Source: Aestuariispira insulae
GTDB lineage: Bacteria; Pseudomonadota; Alphaproteobacteria; UBA8366; Aestuariispiraceae
Length of the DNA: 64,000 bases
Assembly: GCF_003385955.1 (NCBI RefSeq)
Contig: NZ_QRDW01000001.1
Location: forward strand, 873,854-937,853
Reading direction: 5' to 3'
Shown here: piece after piece, positions 43,148 through 53,478 of the stretch
How positions within the stretch are numbered: position 1 is the stretch's first letter
How the letters are laid out: each line of letters begins with the position of its first letter
The notes under the pieces: model-generated
What the model saw: the letters and a program-made list of their open reading frames with translations, nothing else
The model's database searches: none
What the model was told of the DNA's origin: nothing
Made by a program: the position numbers and the translations under genes

Positions 43148-44222
43148 CCTGCTCACCCCGCTTGTTGATGATTATGGTTTCCTGAACCTGTTCCGGTATC
43201 TGACCTTTCGCACCGGCGGTTCCGTGATGACTGCGCTGGTCATCAGCTTCATCCTGGGCCCGAAAGTGATCAATTGGTTGAAAGCCAAGCAATGCGGTGC
43301 CTCGAACGTGCGTGAGGATGTTCCCGAAGGTCATCTGGTGAAGGCCGGGACCCCGACCATGGGCGGATTCCTGATCCTGTTGGCTGTCAGCATCTCCACC
43401 CTGCTCTGGGCGGATTTGCGTAATGGTTATGTCTGGATTGTCCTGCTGGTCACCATGGGTTTTGGCACCATCGGCTTTGTCGACGACTATCTGAAGCTCA
43501 CCAAGAAAAATTCCAAAGGCCTGCCCGGCAAGATGAAGCTGATCTCCCAGATCGCCATCGGCGGGACAGCCGCCATCTGGTACAGCCAGATCACCCAGGA
43601 TCCCATGGCAACCGGTCTGGCGCTGCCTTTCTTCAAGGATCTGCTGGTCAATTTGGGCTGGTTCTTCGTGCCTTTCGCCATTTTTGTCATGGTCGGTGCC
43701 TCCAATTCGGTCAACCTGACAGACGGGCTGGACGGCCTGGCCATCGTGCCGGTGATGATCGCCGCCACCTGTTTTGCATTGATTTCCTATCTGGTGGGCA
43801 ACAGCATCTATTCTGGATATCTGCAGCTCCACTATGTTCCGGGCGCTGGTGAACTCACGGTTTTCTGCGGGGCGCTTGTTGGTGCGGGCCTGGGCTTCCT
43901 GTGGTTCAATGCGCCACCGGCCATGGTGTTCATGGGCGATACCGGATCGCTGTCCATGGGCGGTGCGCTGGGTGCCATTTCCATCGTCACCAAACATGAG
44001 ATCGTGCTGGCGATCATCGGCGGGCTGTTTGTGTTGGAAACGGTTTCCGTGATTGTTCAGGTGGTTTCGTTCAAGACCACCGGCAAACGGGTTTTTGCCA
44101 TGGCACCGCTGCACCATCATTTTGAAAAGAAAGGCTGGAAAGAGCCGACCATCGTCATCCGTTTCTGGATCATCGCCACCATCCTGGCCCTAATCGGGCT
44201 GGCCACCTTGAAGCTGAGGTAA
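43137..44222 (+). CDS. mraY: Phospho-MurNAc-pentapeptide transferase MraY
   Basis: A 361-residue polytopic membrane enzyme (about 10 segments) that transfers phospho-MurNAc-pentapeptide to undecaprenyl phosphate, giving lipid I. Diagnostic motifs are GTPTMGG (as [10 protein letters not shown]), [19 protein letters not shown] with the paired Asp residues, [10 protein letters not shown], and [11 protein letters not shown] near the C terminus. The ATG lies inside the murF end, preceded by a purine-rich stretch that should serve as ribosome site. Confidence 0.98.
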   Translation: MLYNLLTPLVDDYGFLNLFRYLTFRTGGSVMTALVISFILGPKVINWLKAKQCGASNVREDVPEGHLVKAGTPTMGGFLILLAVSISTLLWADLRNGYVWIVLLVTMGFGTIGFVDDYLKLTKKNSKGLPGKMKLISQIAIGGTAAIWYSQITQDPMATGLALPFFKDLLVNLGWFFVPFAIFVMVGASNSVNLTDGLDGLAIVPVMIAATCFALISYLVGNSIYSGYLQLHYVPGAGELTVFCGALVGAGLGFLWFNAPPAMVFMGDTGSLSMGGALGAISIVTKHEIVLAIIGGLFVLETVSVIVQVVSFKTTGKRVFAMAPLHHHFEKKGWKEPTIVIRFWIIATILALIGLATLKLR

Positions 44223-44228
44223 GCGATT

Positions 44229-45638
44229 ATGCAGGCCGCCCGGACATATAAAGATAAGAAAATCGCCGTGATGGGCCTGGGACGCGCAGGCCTTGGAGCC
44301 GTGCATGCTTTGTTGAAAGATGGCGCAGAGGTTCTGGCCTGGGACGACAATGAGCATTCCAGGGACCGCGCGCAAACCTTGGGGGCCACTGTCACCCCTC
44401 TGGCTCAGGCTGGTGCCTTTGACGATGTAGAAGCACTGGTTCTGAGCCCCGGCATCCCCCATACCCATCCCGCGCCCCACCCGGTGGCCGCCGCTGCCAA
44501 AGCAGCCGGCGTGCCGATCATTGGTGAGGTCGCTCTGCTGGCAGGCTATGCACCGAAAGCAAACTATATCGGCATTACCGGCACCAACGGGAAATCCACC
44601 ACCACCGCCCTCATCGGCCATATCCTGCATCGGGCAGGAAAAAATGCTGAAGTCGGCGGCAACCTGGGCGTTCCCGCGACCGACCTGAAACGCCTAGACG
44701 CCGATGGTGCTTACGTGATCGAAATGTCTTCCTATCAGTTGGAATTATCCCCGATCCATTTCAAAATCGCTGTTCTGCTGAACATCACGCCCGATCATCT
44801 GCCCCGCCATGGCGGCATGGACGGTTATGTTGCGGCCAAGGCCCGCATTTTCGACGGCCAGGGTCCCGGCGATATCGCTGTAATCAGTGTTGATGACGAC
44901 CGTTGCGCCGGTGTGGCGGAGGCCCTGACCCTGGGACAGCGCCGTGTGGTGCCGATTTCCTGCCATCATACCGTCGCAGGCGGGGTCTATGTGGACGGCG
45001 AAAAACTGATTGATGATTTGGACGGTGATACCAAACATGTGCTGGACCTATCCACCGTCACGACCATGCCCGGCAGCCATAACTGGCAAAATATGGCGGC
45101 GGCCTATGCGGTGGCGCGCCTGTATGGCGTCTCCGCGCGTCAGGCGACTGATGCCATTCTCGATTTCCCGGGCCTGCCGCACCGCCAGCAGATGATCGCC
45201 ATCCTGGACCGGGTCGCCTATGTCAATGACAGCAAGGCCACCAATGCCGAGGCCGCCGCCAAGGCTCTTTCCTGTTATCCCGCAATCTATTGGATTGCCG
45301 GTGGCCAGGAAAAGGACGGCGGCTATGACATTCTGACCCCGCACCTCAAGAATGTGCGTCATGCCTTTCTGATCGGTGAAGGGGCGAAAAATATGGGTGC
45401 AAGCCTGTCGCCCCATATCACCGTCAGCCAGTGCGGTACCCTGGATACCGCCTTGAACGCCGCCCATGAAATGGCGCGTGAAAATGGCGAACGCGGCGCG
45501 GTTGTCCTGCTCTCGCCCGCCTGTGCCTCCTTTGATCAGTTTGCCAGTTTTGAAGACCGAGGCGCGTTTTTCTGTGATCTGGTACGCAAACTGCCCTGCC
45601 AGAACCGGCAAATGCTCGTTGAAGGGATCGGATCATGA
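44229..45638 (+). CDS. murD: UDP-MurNAc-L-alanine:D-glutamate ligase MurD
   Basis: A 469-residue Mur ligase. The N-terminal Rossmann-like start KIAVMGLGRAGLGAVHAL is followed by LVLSPGIPHTHP, the ATP loop GTNGKSTTTALIGH, and the C-terminal blocks NDSKATNAEAAAKAL and LLSPACASFDQFASFEDRG. It adds D-Glu to the UDP-MurNAc-L-Ala precursor. It starts 6 bp after mraY and overlaps ftsW by 4 nt. Confidence 0.97.
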   Translation: MQAARTYKDKKIAVMGLGRAGLGAVHALLKDGAEVLAWDDNEHSRDRAQTLGATVTPLAQAGAFDDVEALVLSPGIPHTHPAPHPVAAAAKAAGVPIIGEVALLAGYAPKANYIGITGTNGKSTTTALIGHILHRAGKNAEVGGNLGVPATDLKRLDADGAYVIEMSSYQLELSPIHFKIAVLLNITPDHLPRHGGMDGYVAAKARIFDGQGPGDIAVISVDDDRCAGVAEALTLGQRRVVPISCHHTVAGGVYVDGEKLIDDLDGDTKHVLDLSTVTTMPGSHNWQNMAAAYAVARLYGVSARQATDAILDFPGLPHRQQMIAILDRVAYVNDSKATNAEAAAKALSCYPAIYWIAGGQEKDGGYDILTPHLKNVRHAFLIGEGAKNMGASLSPHITVSQCGTLDTALNAAHEMARENGERGAVVLLSPACASFDQFASFEDRGAFFCDLVRKLPCQNRQMLVEGIGS

Positions 45639-46753
45639 TCAATATCGCGCGCAATGACACATCGATCCTGGGCCGCTGGTGGTGGGAGGTCGATCGCTGG
45701 ACATTGATGGCCATCGTGACCCTGGCCGGCTTCGGCGTCATGCTCACGCTGTTCGCCAGCCCCAGCGTTGCGGAACGGATCGGTGCGGACCCGCTCTTAT
45801 TCGTGCGTAAACAAGCGACATTGATTGTACCGGCCCTGGTGATCATGGTCTCTGTCTCCTTGCTGAATCTGAGGAATATCCGCCGGCTTGCCATCGGTCT
45901 GTTGGGCATCACCGTGCTTTTGCTGTTGGCCACTTTGGCCTTTGGTGCGGAGATCAAGGGGGCCACCCGTTGGATCTCGGTCGGCGGGGTTACCATCCAG
46001 CCTTCTGAATTAGCCAAACCGGCCTTTGCCGTTGTTGCGGCCACGTTTTTCAGTGCCAGCCGCCTGGGAGAGGATATTCCCGGCTACACCATGGCGGGCG
46101 GCCTTTACATGGTCTTGCTCACCCTGTTGTTGTTACAGCCCGATGTTGGCCAGGCCTTCGTGCTTTCCGCCATCTGGTTCACCCAGTTTTTCCTGGCCGG
46201 GCTGCCAATGGTGCTGGTGATCGTTCTGGCCATCATCAGTGTTCTAGGCCTGATCAGTGCCTATTTTGTCTTCCCTCATGTGCAAAGCCGCATCGACCGG
46301 TTCCTGGATCCGGCGTCCGGCGATAACTATCAGGTCGAACAGGCCATGGAAGCCTTTCAAAATGGCGGCATCATGGGAACGGGCCCCGGCGAGGGCGTTG
46401 TCAAAAACAGCCTTCCTGATGGCCATGCGGATTTCATCCTGGCAGTGGCCGGCGAAGAATTCGGCCTGCTTTTCTGCCTGTTGATTGTCGGCATCTATGC
46501 CTTTGTTGTCTTACGCGGCTTTGCCCGGGTTCTTAACCGCAATGATCTGTTCGTTGTCCTGGCCGCGACAGGCCTTTTGGTGCAATTCGGATTACAGGCC
46601 CTGGTCAATATGGCATCAACCCTAAACCTTATCCCGACCAAGGGCATGACCCTGCCGTTTCTTTCTTATGGCGGTTCCTCCCTGATCGCGTTGGCGCTTG
46701 GCATGGGGATGTTGTTGGCCATCACCCGCACCAGACCGGGAGGCCAACGATGA
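45635..46753 (+). CDS. ftsW: Septal peptidoglycan polymerase FtsW (SEDS family)
   Basis: A 372-residue integral membrane protein of the SEDS family with about 10 segments. Visible motifs are GAEIKGATRWISVGGVTIQPSELAKP, LLQPDVGQAFVL and, near the C terminus, IPTKGMTLPFLSYGGSS. It polymerises glycan strands at the septum together with FtsI. It sits between murD and murG with 4-nt overlaps on both sides. Gene position separates it from the paralogue RodA. Confidence 0.96.
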   Translation: MINIARNDTSILGRWWWEVDRWTLMAIVTLAGFGVMLTLFASPSVAERIGADPLLFVRKQATLIVPALVIMVSVSLLNLRNIRRLAIGLLGITVLLLLATLAFGAEIKGATRWISVGGVTIQPSELAKPAFAVVAATFFSASRLGEDIPGYTMAGGLYMVLLTLLLLQPDVGQAFVLSAIWFTQFFLAGLPMVLVIVLAIISVLGLISAYFVFPHVQSRIDRFLDPASGDNYQVEQAMEAFQNGGIMGTGPGEGVVKNSLPDGHADFILAVAGEEFGLLFCLLIVGIYAFVVLRGFARVLNRNDLFVVLAATGLLVQFGLQALVNMASTLNLIPTKGMTLPFLSYGGSSLIALALGMGMLLAITRTRPGGQR

Positions 46754-47895
46754 GCAAATTAATCGCACTGGCGACCGGCGGCACCGGCGGGCATGTTTTC
46801 CCGGCCCAGGCCCTCGCGGAAGAGATGCAGGGCCGTGGCCACAGACTGATCCTGATCACCGATACCAGGGGCGGTGCCTATCAGGGACCGTTAGGCAACC
46901 TGGAAACCCATATTATCAGTGCCGCCGGCGTCTCCGGCCGTGGCAAGCTTGGCATTGTGAAATCCATTGCCAAACTGGGTATCGGTTTCTTCCAGGCCCG
47001 CAAGCTCCTAAAGCAGTTGCGCCCCGATGCTGTCGTCGGCTTTGGCGGTTACCCGTCCGTTCCGACCATGTATGCGGCAACATTGCTGGGCCAGCGGACG
47101 GTCATTCACGAACAGAACGCCGTTTTGGGGCGGGCCAACCGACTGCTGGCACCGCGAGTGGATCGGATCGCGACCTCTTTCGAATATACCTCCGCCTTGC
47201 GCGGGGCCGATCAGTCCAAAACCATCTGGACCGGCAATCCGATCCGGCCGGAGATTGCCGGCATTGAAAAAACACCCTATCTGCGCCCTGAACAGGATCA
47301 GCCGATTCATATCCTGGTCACCGGCGGCAGCCAGGGTGCAGCCATTTTTGGTGAAACCATTCCTCTGGCGGTTGGCAGCCTGCCGCCGGAGCTGAGGAGC
47401 CGTATCCGGATCACGCAGCAGGTTCGCCAGGAACAGTTGGATGAGGTCACTCAGCGCTACCGCGATCTTGGGATCCAGGCCGACCTGAAATCCTTCCTGG
47501 ATGATATGCCGGATCAGTTAGCCAAAAGCCATCTTGTGATTTGCCGGGCCGGTGCCTCCACCATGGCCGAGTTAACCACAGCAGGGCGCCCTGCAATCCT
47601 GGTCCCCTACCCCTATGCGGTTGATGACCATCAAGCGGCCAATGCCGCACGGCTGTGCGATGCGGCCGGTGCCTGGATGATCCCGCAGGCGGATCTGACC
47701 GTCGAAACCCTTTCCAACCGATTGAACCAGCTGTTGGGCACGCCCCATACCCTGGCCAATGCCGCCCAGGCCGCCAAGCGCCTGGCCATGCCCGATGCCA
47801 CACGGCAGTTGGCAGATCTGGTGGAAAGCCTATTGAAGAGCAACGGCCATGGCCCCGACAGCCATGACAGTAACAAAGTGAAAGAAGCCGCATGA
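46750..47895 (+). CDS. murG: Lipid II synthase MurG
   Basis: A 381-residue GT28-family glycosyltransferase that adds GlcNAc to lipid I at the inner face of the membrane. The N-terminal glycine loop is [19 protein letters not shown], the second loop is [10 protein letters not shown], and the donor-site region includes [33 protein letters not shown]. The final 20 residues are not conserved. It overlaps ftsW and murC by 4 nt each. Confidence 0.97.
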   Translation: MSKLIALATGGTGGHVFPAQALAEEMQGRGHRLILITDTRGGAYQGPLGNLETHIISAAGVSGRGKLGIVKSIAKLGIGFFQARKLLKQLRPDAVVGFGGYPSVPTMYAATLLGQRTVIHEQNAVLGRANRLLAPRVDRIATSFEYTSALRGADQSKTIWTGNPIRPEIAGIEKTPYLRPEQDQPIHILVTGGSQGAAIFGETIPLAVGSLPPELRSRIRITQQVRQEQLDEVTQRYRDLGIQADLKSFLDDMPDQLAKSHLVICRAGASTMAELTTAGRPAILVPYPYAVDDHQAANAARLCDAAGAWMIPQADLTVETLSNRLNQLLGTPHTLANAAQAAKRLAMPDATRQLADLVESLLKSNGHGPDSHDSNKVKEAA

Positions 47896-49313
47896 TGCAG
47901 ATGCCCCTTACCATTGGACGTATTCATTTTGTTGGGATCGGCGGCATTGGCATGTCCGGGATCGCAGAGGTTCTGCATACGCTCGGCCATAAGGTCAGCG
48001 GTTCCGACATGAGTGACAATGCCAATGTGAAACGTCTGCGCGGACTGGGCATCGAGGTGATCGTCGGCCATGAGGCTGCCAATGTGGAAGGGGCGGCCGT
48101 TGTCGTGGTGTCCACCGCCATCCGCCAGGATAATCCGGAGTTGGTTGCCGCCCGGGAAAGCCTGATCCCGGTCGTGCGCCGCGCTGAAATGCTCGCTGAG
48201 TTGATGCGCTTGAAATGGTCGGTCGCCGTAGGCGGCACCCATGGCAAAACCACCACCACTTCACTGATCGCCCAGATGTTTGAAACCGCAGAAATGGATC
48301 CGACCGTGATCAATGGCGGCATCATCAATACCTATGGCACAAATGCGCGTCTTGGCCAGGGTGACTGGATGGTGGTGGAGGCCGATGAATCAGATGGTTC
48401 CTTCATCAAACTGCCGGCCACGATTACGGTTGTGACCAATATTGATCCAGAGCATCTGGATTTCTATGGCTCCTTCGACACCTTGCGCCAGGCCTTCCAG
48501 ACCTATGTCCAGAATATTCCCTTCTACGGGTTTGCCGCTTTGTGCATCGACCATCCGGAGGTCCAGGCCTTGATTGGCAAAATATCCGACCGACGCCTGA
48601 TTTCTTATGGTTTCAGCCCGCAGGCGGATGTTCGCGCCACCAATCTGCAATCTGATCCCTCCGGTGTAACATTCGATGTGACCGCTTCTGTTCGCGGCGA
48701 AGCGCCCCGCGAGTTCAAGGGCCTGCATCTGCCGATGCATGGTGACCATAATGTTCAAAACAGCCTGGCCGCGATCGTGGTAGCCATCGAAATGGGCCTG
48801 AGTGATGAGCAAATTGCCAAAGGCCTGGCCAGCTTCGGCGGGGTTAAACGCCGCTTCACCAAAACCGGAGAAGTGAACGGGGTCACCATCATCGATGATT
48901 ATGGCCATCACCCGGTTGAGATCACCGCCGTTTTGAAGGCGGCCCGCGCTGCCACCCGGCGCAATGTGGTCGCCGTGGTCCAGCCGCACCGCTATACCCG
49001 GCTAATGAGTCTGTTCGAAGAGTTTTGCGCCTGCTTCAATGACGCGGATTCCGTGATTGTCGCAAATGTCTATGAAGCCGGTGAAAAGCCGATCGAGGGG
49101 ATCAACCGGGATACTTTGGTTCAGGGGTTGAAAACCCGTGGGCACCGGAATGCCTTTGCGCTTCAGTCCGAAGACGACCTGCCGGAAATGATCCGCGACA
49201 TGACGGAAGAAGGCGACCTTGTGGTCTTTCTGGGTGCCGGCACCATCACCAATTGGGCCCATGCCCTGCCCCAGCAGCTGGAAGAGCTCGCCAAGGGAGG
49301 AGACGCATCCTGA
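47892..49313 (+). CDS. murC: UDP-MurNAc:L-alanine ligase MurC
   Basis: A 473-residue Mur ligase, first of the peptide-adding enzymes. It has [17 protein letters not shown] at the N terminus, the ATP loop [22 protein letters not shown], and YGHHPVEI in the C-terminal half. The 4-nt overlap with murG and the TGATG junction with murB suggest coupled translation. The first of three closely spaced in-frame ATGs is used here. Confidence 0.97.
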   Translation: MMQMPLTIGRIHFVGIGGIGMSGIAEVLHTLGHKVSGSDMSDNANVKRLRGLGIEVIVGHEAANVEGAAVVVVSTAIRQDNPELVAARESLIPVVRRAEMLAELMRLKWSVAVGGTHGKTTTTSLIAQMFETAEMDPTVINGGIINTYGTNARLGQGDWMVVEADESDGSFIKLPATITVVTNIDPEHLDFYGSFDTLRQAFQTYVQNIPFYGFAALCIDHPEVQALIGKISDRRLISYGFSPQADVRATNLQSDPSGVTFDVTASVRGEAPREFKGLHLPMHGDHNVQNSLAAIVVAIEMGLSDEQIAKGLASFGGVKRRFTKTGEVNGVTIIDDYGHHPVEITAVLKAARAATRRNVVAVVQPHRYTRLMSLFEEFCACFNDADSVIVANVYEAGEKPIEGINRDTLVQGLKTRGHRNAFALQSEDDLPEMIRDMTEEGDLVVFLGAGTITNWAHALPQQLEELAKGGDAS

Positions 49314-50239
49314 TGGCCGCCCTAAAACAGAATGACAATGCCCGCCTGATTGAACGCCTACCGAAGGTGCGCGGCCGCTATGCGGAAGCAGCGCCCCTTT
49401 CCAAGGTCACCTGGTTCCGTGTCGGTGGACCGGCAGATATTCTGTTTAAGCCTGCCGATCTTGAGGATTTGCAGAATTTTTTGCGCAACAGGCCCACTGA
49501 CATCCCCGTCACCGTCATTGGCGTCGGCTCGAACCTACTGGTACGTGACGGCGGCGTGCGCGGCGTGGTGATCAAGATGGGTGGCGATTTCGCCCGGATC
49601 ACCGTGGATGGTGATGTGGTAACCGCCGGTGCGGCGGCCCTCGATCTCAATGTCGCCAAGACCGCAGCCAAGGAAGGCCGCGCAGGCCTGGAATTTCTGA
49701 GCGGCATTCCGGGCACGATCGGCGGTGCACTTCGTATGAATGCAGGTGCCTATGGCGCCGAAACCAAGGATGTACTGGAAACCGCCTTTGCCCTGGACCC
49801 GTCCGGGGAAATGCATGAACTGAGTGCCGCTGACATGGGCTTTTCCTATCGCAAAAGCAGCATTCCCGCCGACTGGATCTTTGTGAAAGCCAGTTTCCGC
49901 ACCCAGCACGGTGACAAGGACCAGATCCTGACCCGAATGGAAGAAATCCAGAAAAGCCGTTCGGAAAGCCAGCCGATCCGCAGCCAGACCGGCGGCTCAA
50001 CCTTCAAGAATCCGGAAGGTCATAAATCCTGGCAGCTGATTGATGATGCCGGTTGCCGGGGACTGATGGTGGGCGGTGCACAAATGTCGGAGATGCATTG
50101 CAATTTCATGATCAATACCGGTAACGCCACCGCCGCCGATCTGGAAGGATTGGGTGAAGAGGTCCGCACCCGCGTCAAAGCCAAAAGCGGTGTTGAGTTG
50201 CAGTGGGAAATCAAACGGATCGGGGAGGCCAGCCAATGA
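49313..50239 (+). CDS. murB: UDP-N-acetylenolpyruvoylglucosamine reductase MurB
   Basis: A 308-residue FAD enzyme that reduces UDP-enolpyruvyl-GlcNAc to UDP-MurNAc with NADPH. It has the FAD-domain start [16 protein letters not shown], the loop [14 protein letters not shown], and the block GFSYRKSS, with GSTFKNPEG near the C terminus. The ATG at 49313 overlaps the murC stop by one base (TGATG) and follows GGGAGGAG; the longer frame from 49253 runs inside murC. Confidence 0.97.
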   Translation: MAALKQNDNARLIERLPKVRGRYAEAAPLSKVTWFRVGGPADILFKPADLEDLQNFLRNRPTDIPVTVIGVGSNLLVRDGGVRGVVIKMGGDFARITVDGDVVTAGAAALDLNVAKTAAKEGRAGLEFLSGIPGTIGGALRMNAGAYGAETKDVLETAFALDPSGEMHELSAADMGFSYRKSSIPADWIFVKASFRTQHGDKDQILTRMEEIQKSRSESQPIRSQTGGSTFKNPEGHKSWQLIDDAGCRGLMVGGAQMSEMHCNFMINTGNATAADLEGLGEEVRTRVKAKSGVELQWEIKRIGEASQ

Positions 50240-51138
50240 CCAAACATGTTGCTGTCATCCTGGGCGGCTGGTCCGAGGAACGTGAGGTTTCCCTGGTATC
50301 CGGCGAGGCCTGCGCCAAGGGCTTGGAGGAAAAAGGCTATGAGGTCACCAGGATCGACCTAACCCGTGATCTGAAGGAAACGCTGGAAGCGCTCGACCCG
50401 AAGCCGGATGTGGTCTTCAACGCCCTGCACGGCCGTTACGGTGAAGATGGCACGATTCAGGCGGTCTTGGATTTGCTGCAGATCCCCTATACCCATTCCG
50501 GCCTGCTGGCTTCCGCCGTGGCCATGGATAAACCCATGGCACTGCGTCTGTTCCGTGCGGCCGGCATCCCTACGGCCGAGGGCATGATCGTTAAGCCCGA
50601 GGATCTGGGTCGCGGCGATCCCATGCCTCGCCCCTATGTGGTCAAACCGGCGCGCGAAGGCTCTTCGGTCGGTGTCTATATCGTGCAGGAAGGTGATAAC
50701 GGCCCCGATTACAGCAGTTGGACCCTGGGTGACGCCCTTGTAGAAGAGTTCATTCCCGGCCTGGAATTGACCACCGCGGTCATGGGTGACAAGGCGCTGG
50801 CAGTGACAGAGCTGCGTCCGCTTGAGGGTTTCTACAGCTATGAGGCCAAATATACCGACGGCAAGACAACCCATCTCTGCCCGGCGCCGATCCCGGACGA
50901 TGTGGCGAAACGCTGTCAGGACTATGCGTTGCGCGCGCACCGGATCCTGGGATGTCGCGGTGTCAGCCGGGCCGACTTCCGCTATGACGCGGCAAAGGAC
51001 CGCCTGATCATCCTGGAAGTGAACACCCAGCCGGGCATGACGCCTTTGTCATTGGTCCCTGAACAGGCGGCCTACAAGGGGATTTCCTTCCCGGATCTGA
51101 TGAAATGGATGGTGGAGAATGCCCAATGCGATGGCTGA
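50236..51138 (+). CDS. ddl: D-alanine:D-alanine ligase
   Basis: A 300-residue ATP-grasp enzyme producing D-Ala-D-Ala for MurF. The family motifs are [49 protein letters not shown] and [21 protein letters not shown], the last holding metal ligands. The ATG overlaps the murB stop by 4 nt and has GGGGAGG upstream. It overlaps ftsQ by 13 nt. Confidence 0.97.
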   Translation: MTKHVAVILGGWSEEREVSLVSGEACAKGLEEKGYEVTRIDLTRDLKETLEALDPKPDVVFNALHGRYGEDGTIQAVLDLLQIPYTHSGLLASAVAMDKPMALRLFRAAGIPTAEGMIVKPEDLGRGDPMPRPYVVKPAREGSSVGVYIVQEGDNGPDYSSWTLGDALVEEFIPGLELTTAVMGDKALAVTELRPLEGFYSYEAKYTDGKTTHLCPAPIPDDVAKRCQDYALRAHRILGCRGVSRADFRYDAAKDRLIILEVNTQPGMTPLSLVPEQAAYKGISFPDLMKWMVENAQCDG

Positions 51139-52037
51139 CCGATAAATTCTCACGCACCAAATCCAAGGCGTCTGCGAAAAAAGGTGGCCCCCGGAAAACT
51201 GCCGCAGGGGCCGCGAAAGGCCGCAAGCAGGTCCGCCGCCGGAATCAGCCAAAATGGCGCAAGCCTCTGATGATCGGCGCATCCATGAGCCTTCTGTTCG
51301 GCCTGACTGTCGGCGGATCAGCCTGGCTCTGGACCAGCGGTATCATTTCGGAAACCTGGAATGACACAATGGACGGCCTGCATGAGGCCAGTATCGATTC
51401 CGGCCTGTTCATTCGCGAGGTCTATGTGGTCAATCGGCAGCGCACCAGCCGCAAGGCCATCTTGCGCGCGCTCAATGTCCAGATTGGCGATTCCATCCTG
51501 GATTTTGACCCCGAAACCGCCCGGCGGGATATCGAGGCGCTGGGCTGGGTCCGAACGGCTACCGTTGAACGCCGCATGCCGGACAGAATTGTCGTCCAGG
51601 TGGAAGAACGAAAACCAGCGGCCATCTGGCAAAAGCATGATCAGTATTTCCTGGTGGATCTGGAAGGGGCCCTGATCAGCCAGCGAGATGTGAAACTGTT
51701 CCCGGACCTGAAGGTCATTACCGGTGACGATGCCCCGAAACATACCGCCCAACTGTTGCAGGTGCTCGCACAGGCCCCGCAGCTGGAAAAGCAAGTGGTT
51801 GGTGCGGTGTGGGTCGGTAACCGCCGCTGGAACATCCAGCTTGAAAATGATGTTTCCGTCAGGCTCCCGGAACAAGACCCCCATGCCGCTTGGAAACGGC
51901 TATCGGTCCTGATCAAGGAACATGAATTGTTAAACCGTGAAATCCGCGCCATCGACATGCGCCAACCGGATCGGCTTGTGATCCGGATGACCGATGTCGG
52001 GGCACAAAGACTAATGGCACCAGAAGAGGATACTTAA
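51126..52037 (+). CDS. ftsQ: Cell division protein FtsQ
   Basis: A 303-residue bitopic protein. A basic cytoplasmic tail (Lys/Arg-rich, about 1-42) precedes one membrane segment (about 43-65), a POTRA domain (VYVVNRQRTSRKAILRALNVQIGDSILDFD onward) and the FtsQ domain. It recruits FtsL/FtsB to the divisome. The ATG at 51126 follows GGTGGAG and overlaps the ddl end. Its stop codon is 4 bp upstream of the hairpin that encloses the ftsA start, which may couple the two genes. Confidence 0.94.
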   Translation: MRWLTDKFSRTKSKASAKKGGPRKTAAGAAKGRKQVRRRNQPKWRKPLMIGASMSLLFGLTVGGSAWLWTSGIISETWNDTMDGLHEASIDSGLFIREVYVVNRQRTSRKAILRALNVQIGDSILDFDPETARRDIEALGWVRTATVERRMPDRIVVQVEERKPAAIWQKHDQYFLVDLEGALISQRDVKLFPDLKVITGDDAPKHTAQLLQVLAQAPQLEKQVVGAVWVGNRRWNIQLENDVSVRLPEQDPHAAWKRLSVLIKEHELLNREIRAIDMRQPDRLVIRMTDVGAQRLMAPEEDT

Positions 52038-52041
52038 TTTC

Positions 52042-52077
52042 CCGGCATTGCGCGAAGGGCAGGATGCGCAATGCCGG
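52042..52077 (+). promoter_or_regulatory. RNA hairpin burying the ftsA start codon
   Basis: Perfect 12-bp inverted repeat: CCGGCATTGCGC (52042-52053) and GCGCAATGCCGG (52066-52077). The 12-nt loop GAAGGGCAGGAT holds the ribosome binding site, and the 3' arm contains the ftsA ATG (52071-52073). The stem begins 4 nt after the ftsQ stop. There is no T-tract, so it is unlikely to be a terminator. Confidence 0.75.
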
Positions 52078-53336
52078 TTAAGTGGGAAAACAAAAGAGTG
52101 GCAACACAAAGAAGCATAGCAGCACTAGATATCGGCAGTTCCAAGATCTGCTGTTTCATTGGTGAGGTATCGGGCGGCGGCCAGCTCCGCGTGACCGGTA
52201 TGAGCCACCAGGCCAGTGCGGGCGTCAAAAACGGTGTGATCGTCGACATGGAATCTGCCTACCAGTCGATCCTCGCCGCCGTGCATTCGGCCGAACAGAT
52301 GGCCGGCACCACCATCAATGCGGTGACCGTCAGCCTGGCGGGCGGTCAGCCGGTCAGCCAGATCATCCGGCGGGAACTGACCATCGGCGGCGGTGCAATC
52401 CGCGAGGCCGATGTCCGCCGCATGCTCAATGACGGACGCCAGGCGGCCGACTTGCGCGACCGTACCCTTCTGCATGCGATTCCCCTTGGGTTTGACGTGG
52501 ATGATGCCACCGGCATCGACCATCCGACAGGCATGCATGCCCAAAAATTGGTGATGCGCATGCATCTGGTGACCGGCAATGCCGCCAGTGTCCAGAATAT
52601 CAGCTATTGCGTGAACCGGTGCCATCTGGCGGTCCAGAATGTGGTCGCGGCCCCCTATGCCGCGGGCTTAGCCAGCCTGGTCGAGGACGAACGGGACCTG
52701 GGCTCCATCGTGGTCGATATGGGCGGCGGGACCACCTCCATCGCAGTCTTTTACGAAGGCGACCTGATCTATACCGACTCTATTCCCGTGGGCGGCCAGC
52801 ATGTGACCTCGGATATCGCGCGTGGGCTGTCCACGTCACTGGCCGAGGCGGAGAAACTTAAAACCCGTCACGGGTCCGCCCTGCCCGCCAGCTCAGACGA
52901 CCGCGAGATGCTGGAAGTACCACAGGTCGGTGAGGAAGAGGATGCCCCCAACATCATTCCCAAAAGCTACCTGGTTTCCATCATTGCACCGCGCATAGAA
53001 GAAACACTGGAAATGGTCGGCGACCGGCTTGATGCATCAGGCATCGCAGGCGTCGCGGGCCAGCGTGTGGTTTTGACCGGGGGCGCCTGTCAATTGACCG
53101 GCGTACGCGAGCTGGCGACCCAGATGCTCGATAAACAAATCCGGATCGGCCGTCCGCTGGGCGTGACCGGCTTGGCGGAAGCAACGGGAGGCGCGGCCTT
53201 TGCCGCCGCTGCGGGCCTGTTGCATTACGCGGTCGACGACCGCGGGGAAGCAAGAACAATGGAGGCCGCAGCCGCCGCAAAAACCGGTGGTGGCCTGCTT
53301 TCCAGAGTCGGAGGTTGGTTCCGTGAAACCTTCTGA
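52071..53336 (+). CDS. ftsA: Cell division protein FtsA
   Basis: A 421-residue actin-fold ATPase that anchors FtsZ to the membrane. It has the phosphate-1 motif ALDIGSSKICCFIG, the SHS2-type 1C domain (about 85-165), phosphate-2 VVDMGGGTTSIAVF, and the adenosine motif VVLTGGACQLTGV. The C terminus ends GGGLLSRVGGWFRETF, an amphipathic membrane-targeting helix. The start ATG lies within a perfect 12-bp hairpin stem; GTG at 52098 is a weaker alternative without a good ribosome site. Confidence 0.97.
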   Translation: MPVKWENKRVATQRSIAALDIGSSKICCFIGEVSGGGQLRVTGMSHQASAGVKNGVIVDMESAYQSILAAVHSAEQMAGTTINAVTVSLAGGQPVSQIIRRELTIGGGAIREADVRRMLNDGRQAADLRDRTLLHAIPLGFDVDDATGIDHPTGMHAQKLVMRMHLVTGNAASVQNISYCVNRCHLAVQNVVAAPYAAGLASLVEDERDLGSIVVDMGGGTTSIAVFYEGDLIYTDSIPVGGQHVTSDIARGLSTSLAEAEKLKTRHGSALPASSDDREMLEVPQVGEEEDAPNIIPKSYLVSIIAPRIEETLEMVGDRLDASGIAGVAGQRVVLTGGACQLTGVRELATQMLDKQIRIGRPLGVTGLAEATGGAAFAAAAGLLHYAVDDRGEARTMEAAAAAKTGGGLLSRVGGWFRETF

Positions 53337-53360
53337 TATGGCTCTGATTAGGAATTCTTC

Positions 53361-53439
53361 TTCGGGTTGTATTGACCCGAAAAGAATCGTCGTTCTAGAA
53401 ACGGCGCTGCACCGGCAAAAGTTCATGGACATCCGGTGC
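53361..53439 (+). promoter_or_regulatory. Two hairpins in the ftsA-ftsZ leader
   Basis: The 142-bp gap before ftsZ contains TTCGGGT (53361-53367) / ACCCGAA (53375-53381), which can be extended imperfectly by flanking AAGAA/TTCTT sequence, and GCACCGG (53409-53415) / CCGGTGC (53433-53439) with a 17-nt loop. Neither is followed by a T-tract. This is the only long gap inside the dcw cluster, so it may hold a separate ftsZ promoter or control structure. The ribosome site GGAGGCG precedes ftsZ. Confidence 0.5.
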
Positions 53440-53478
53440 GAATATGGCAATGATAACTTGGGATTAATGGAGGCGTAG

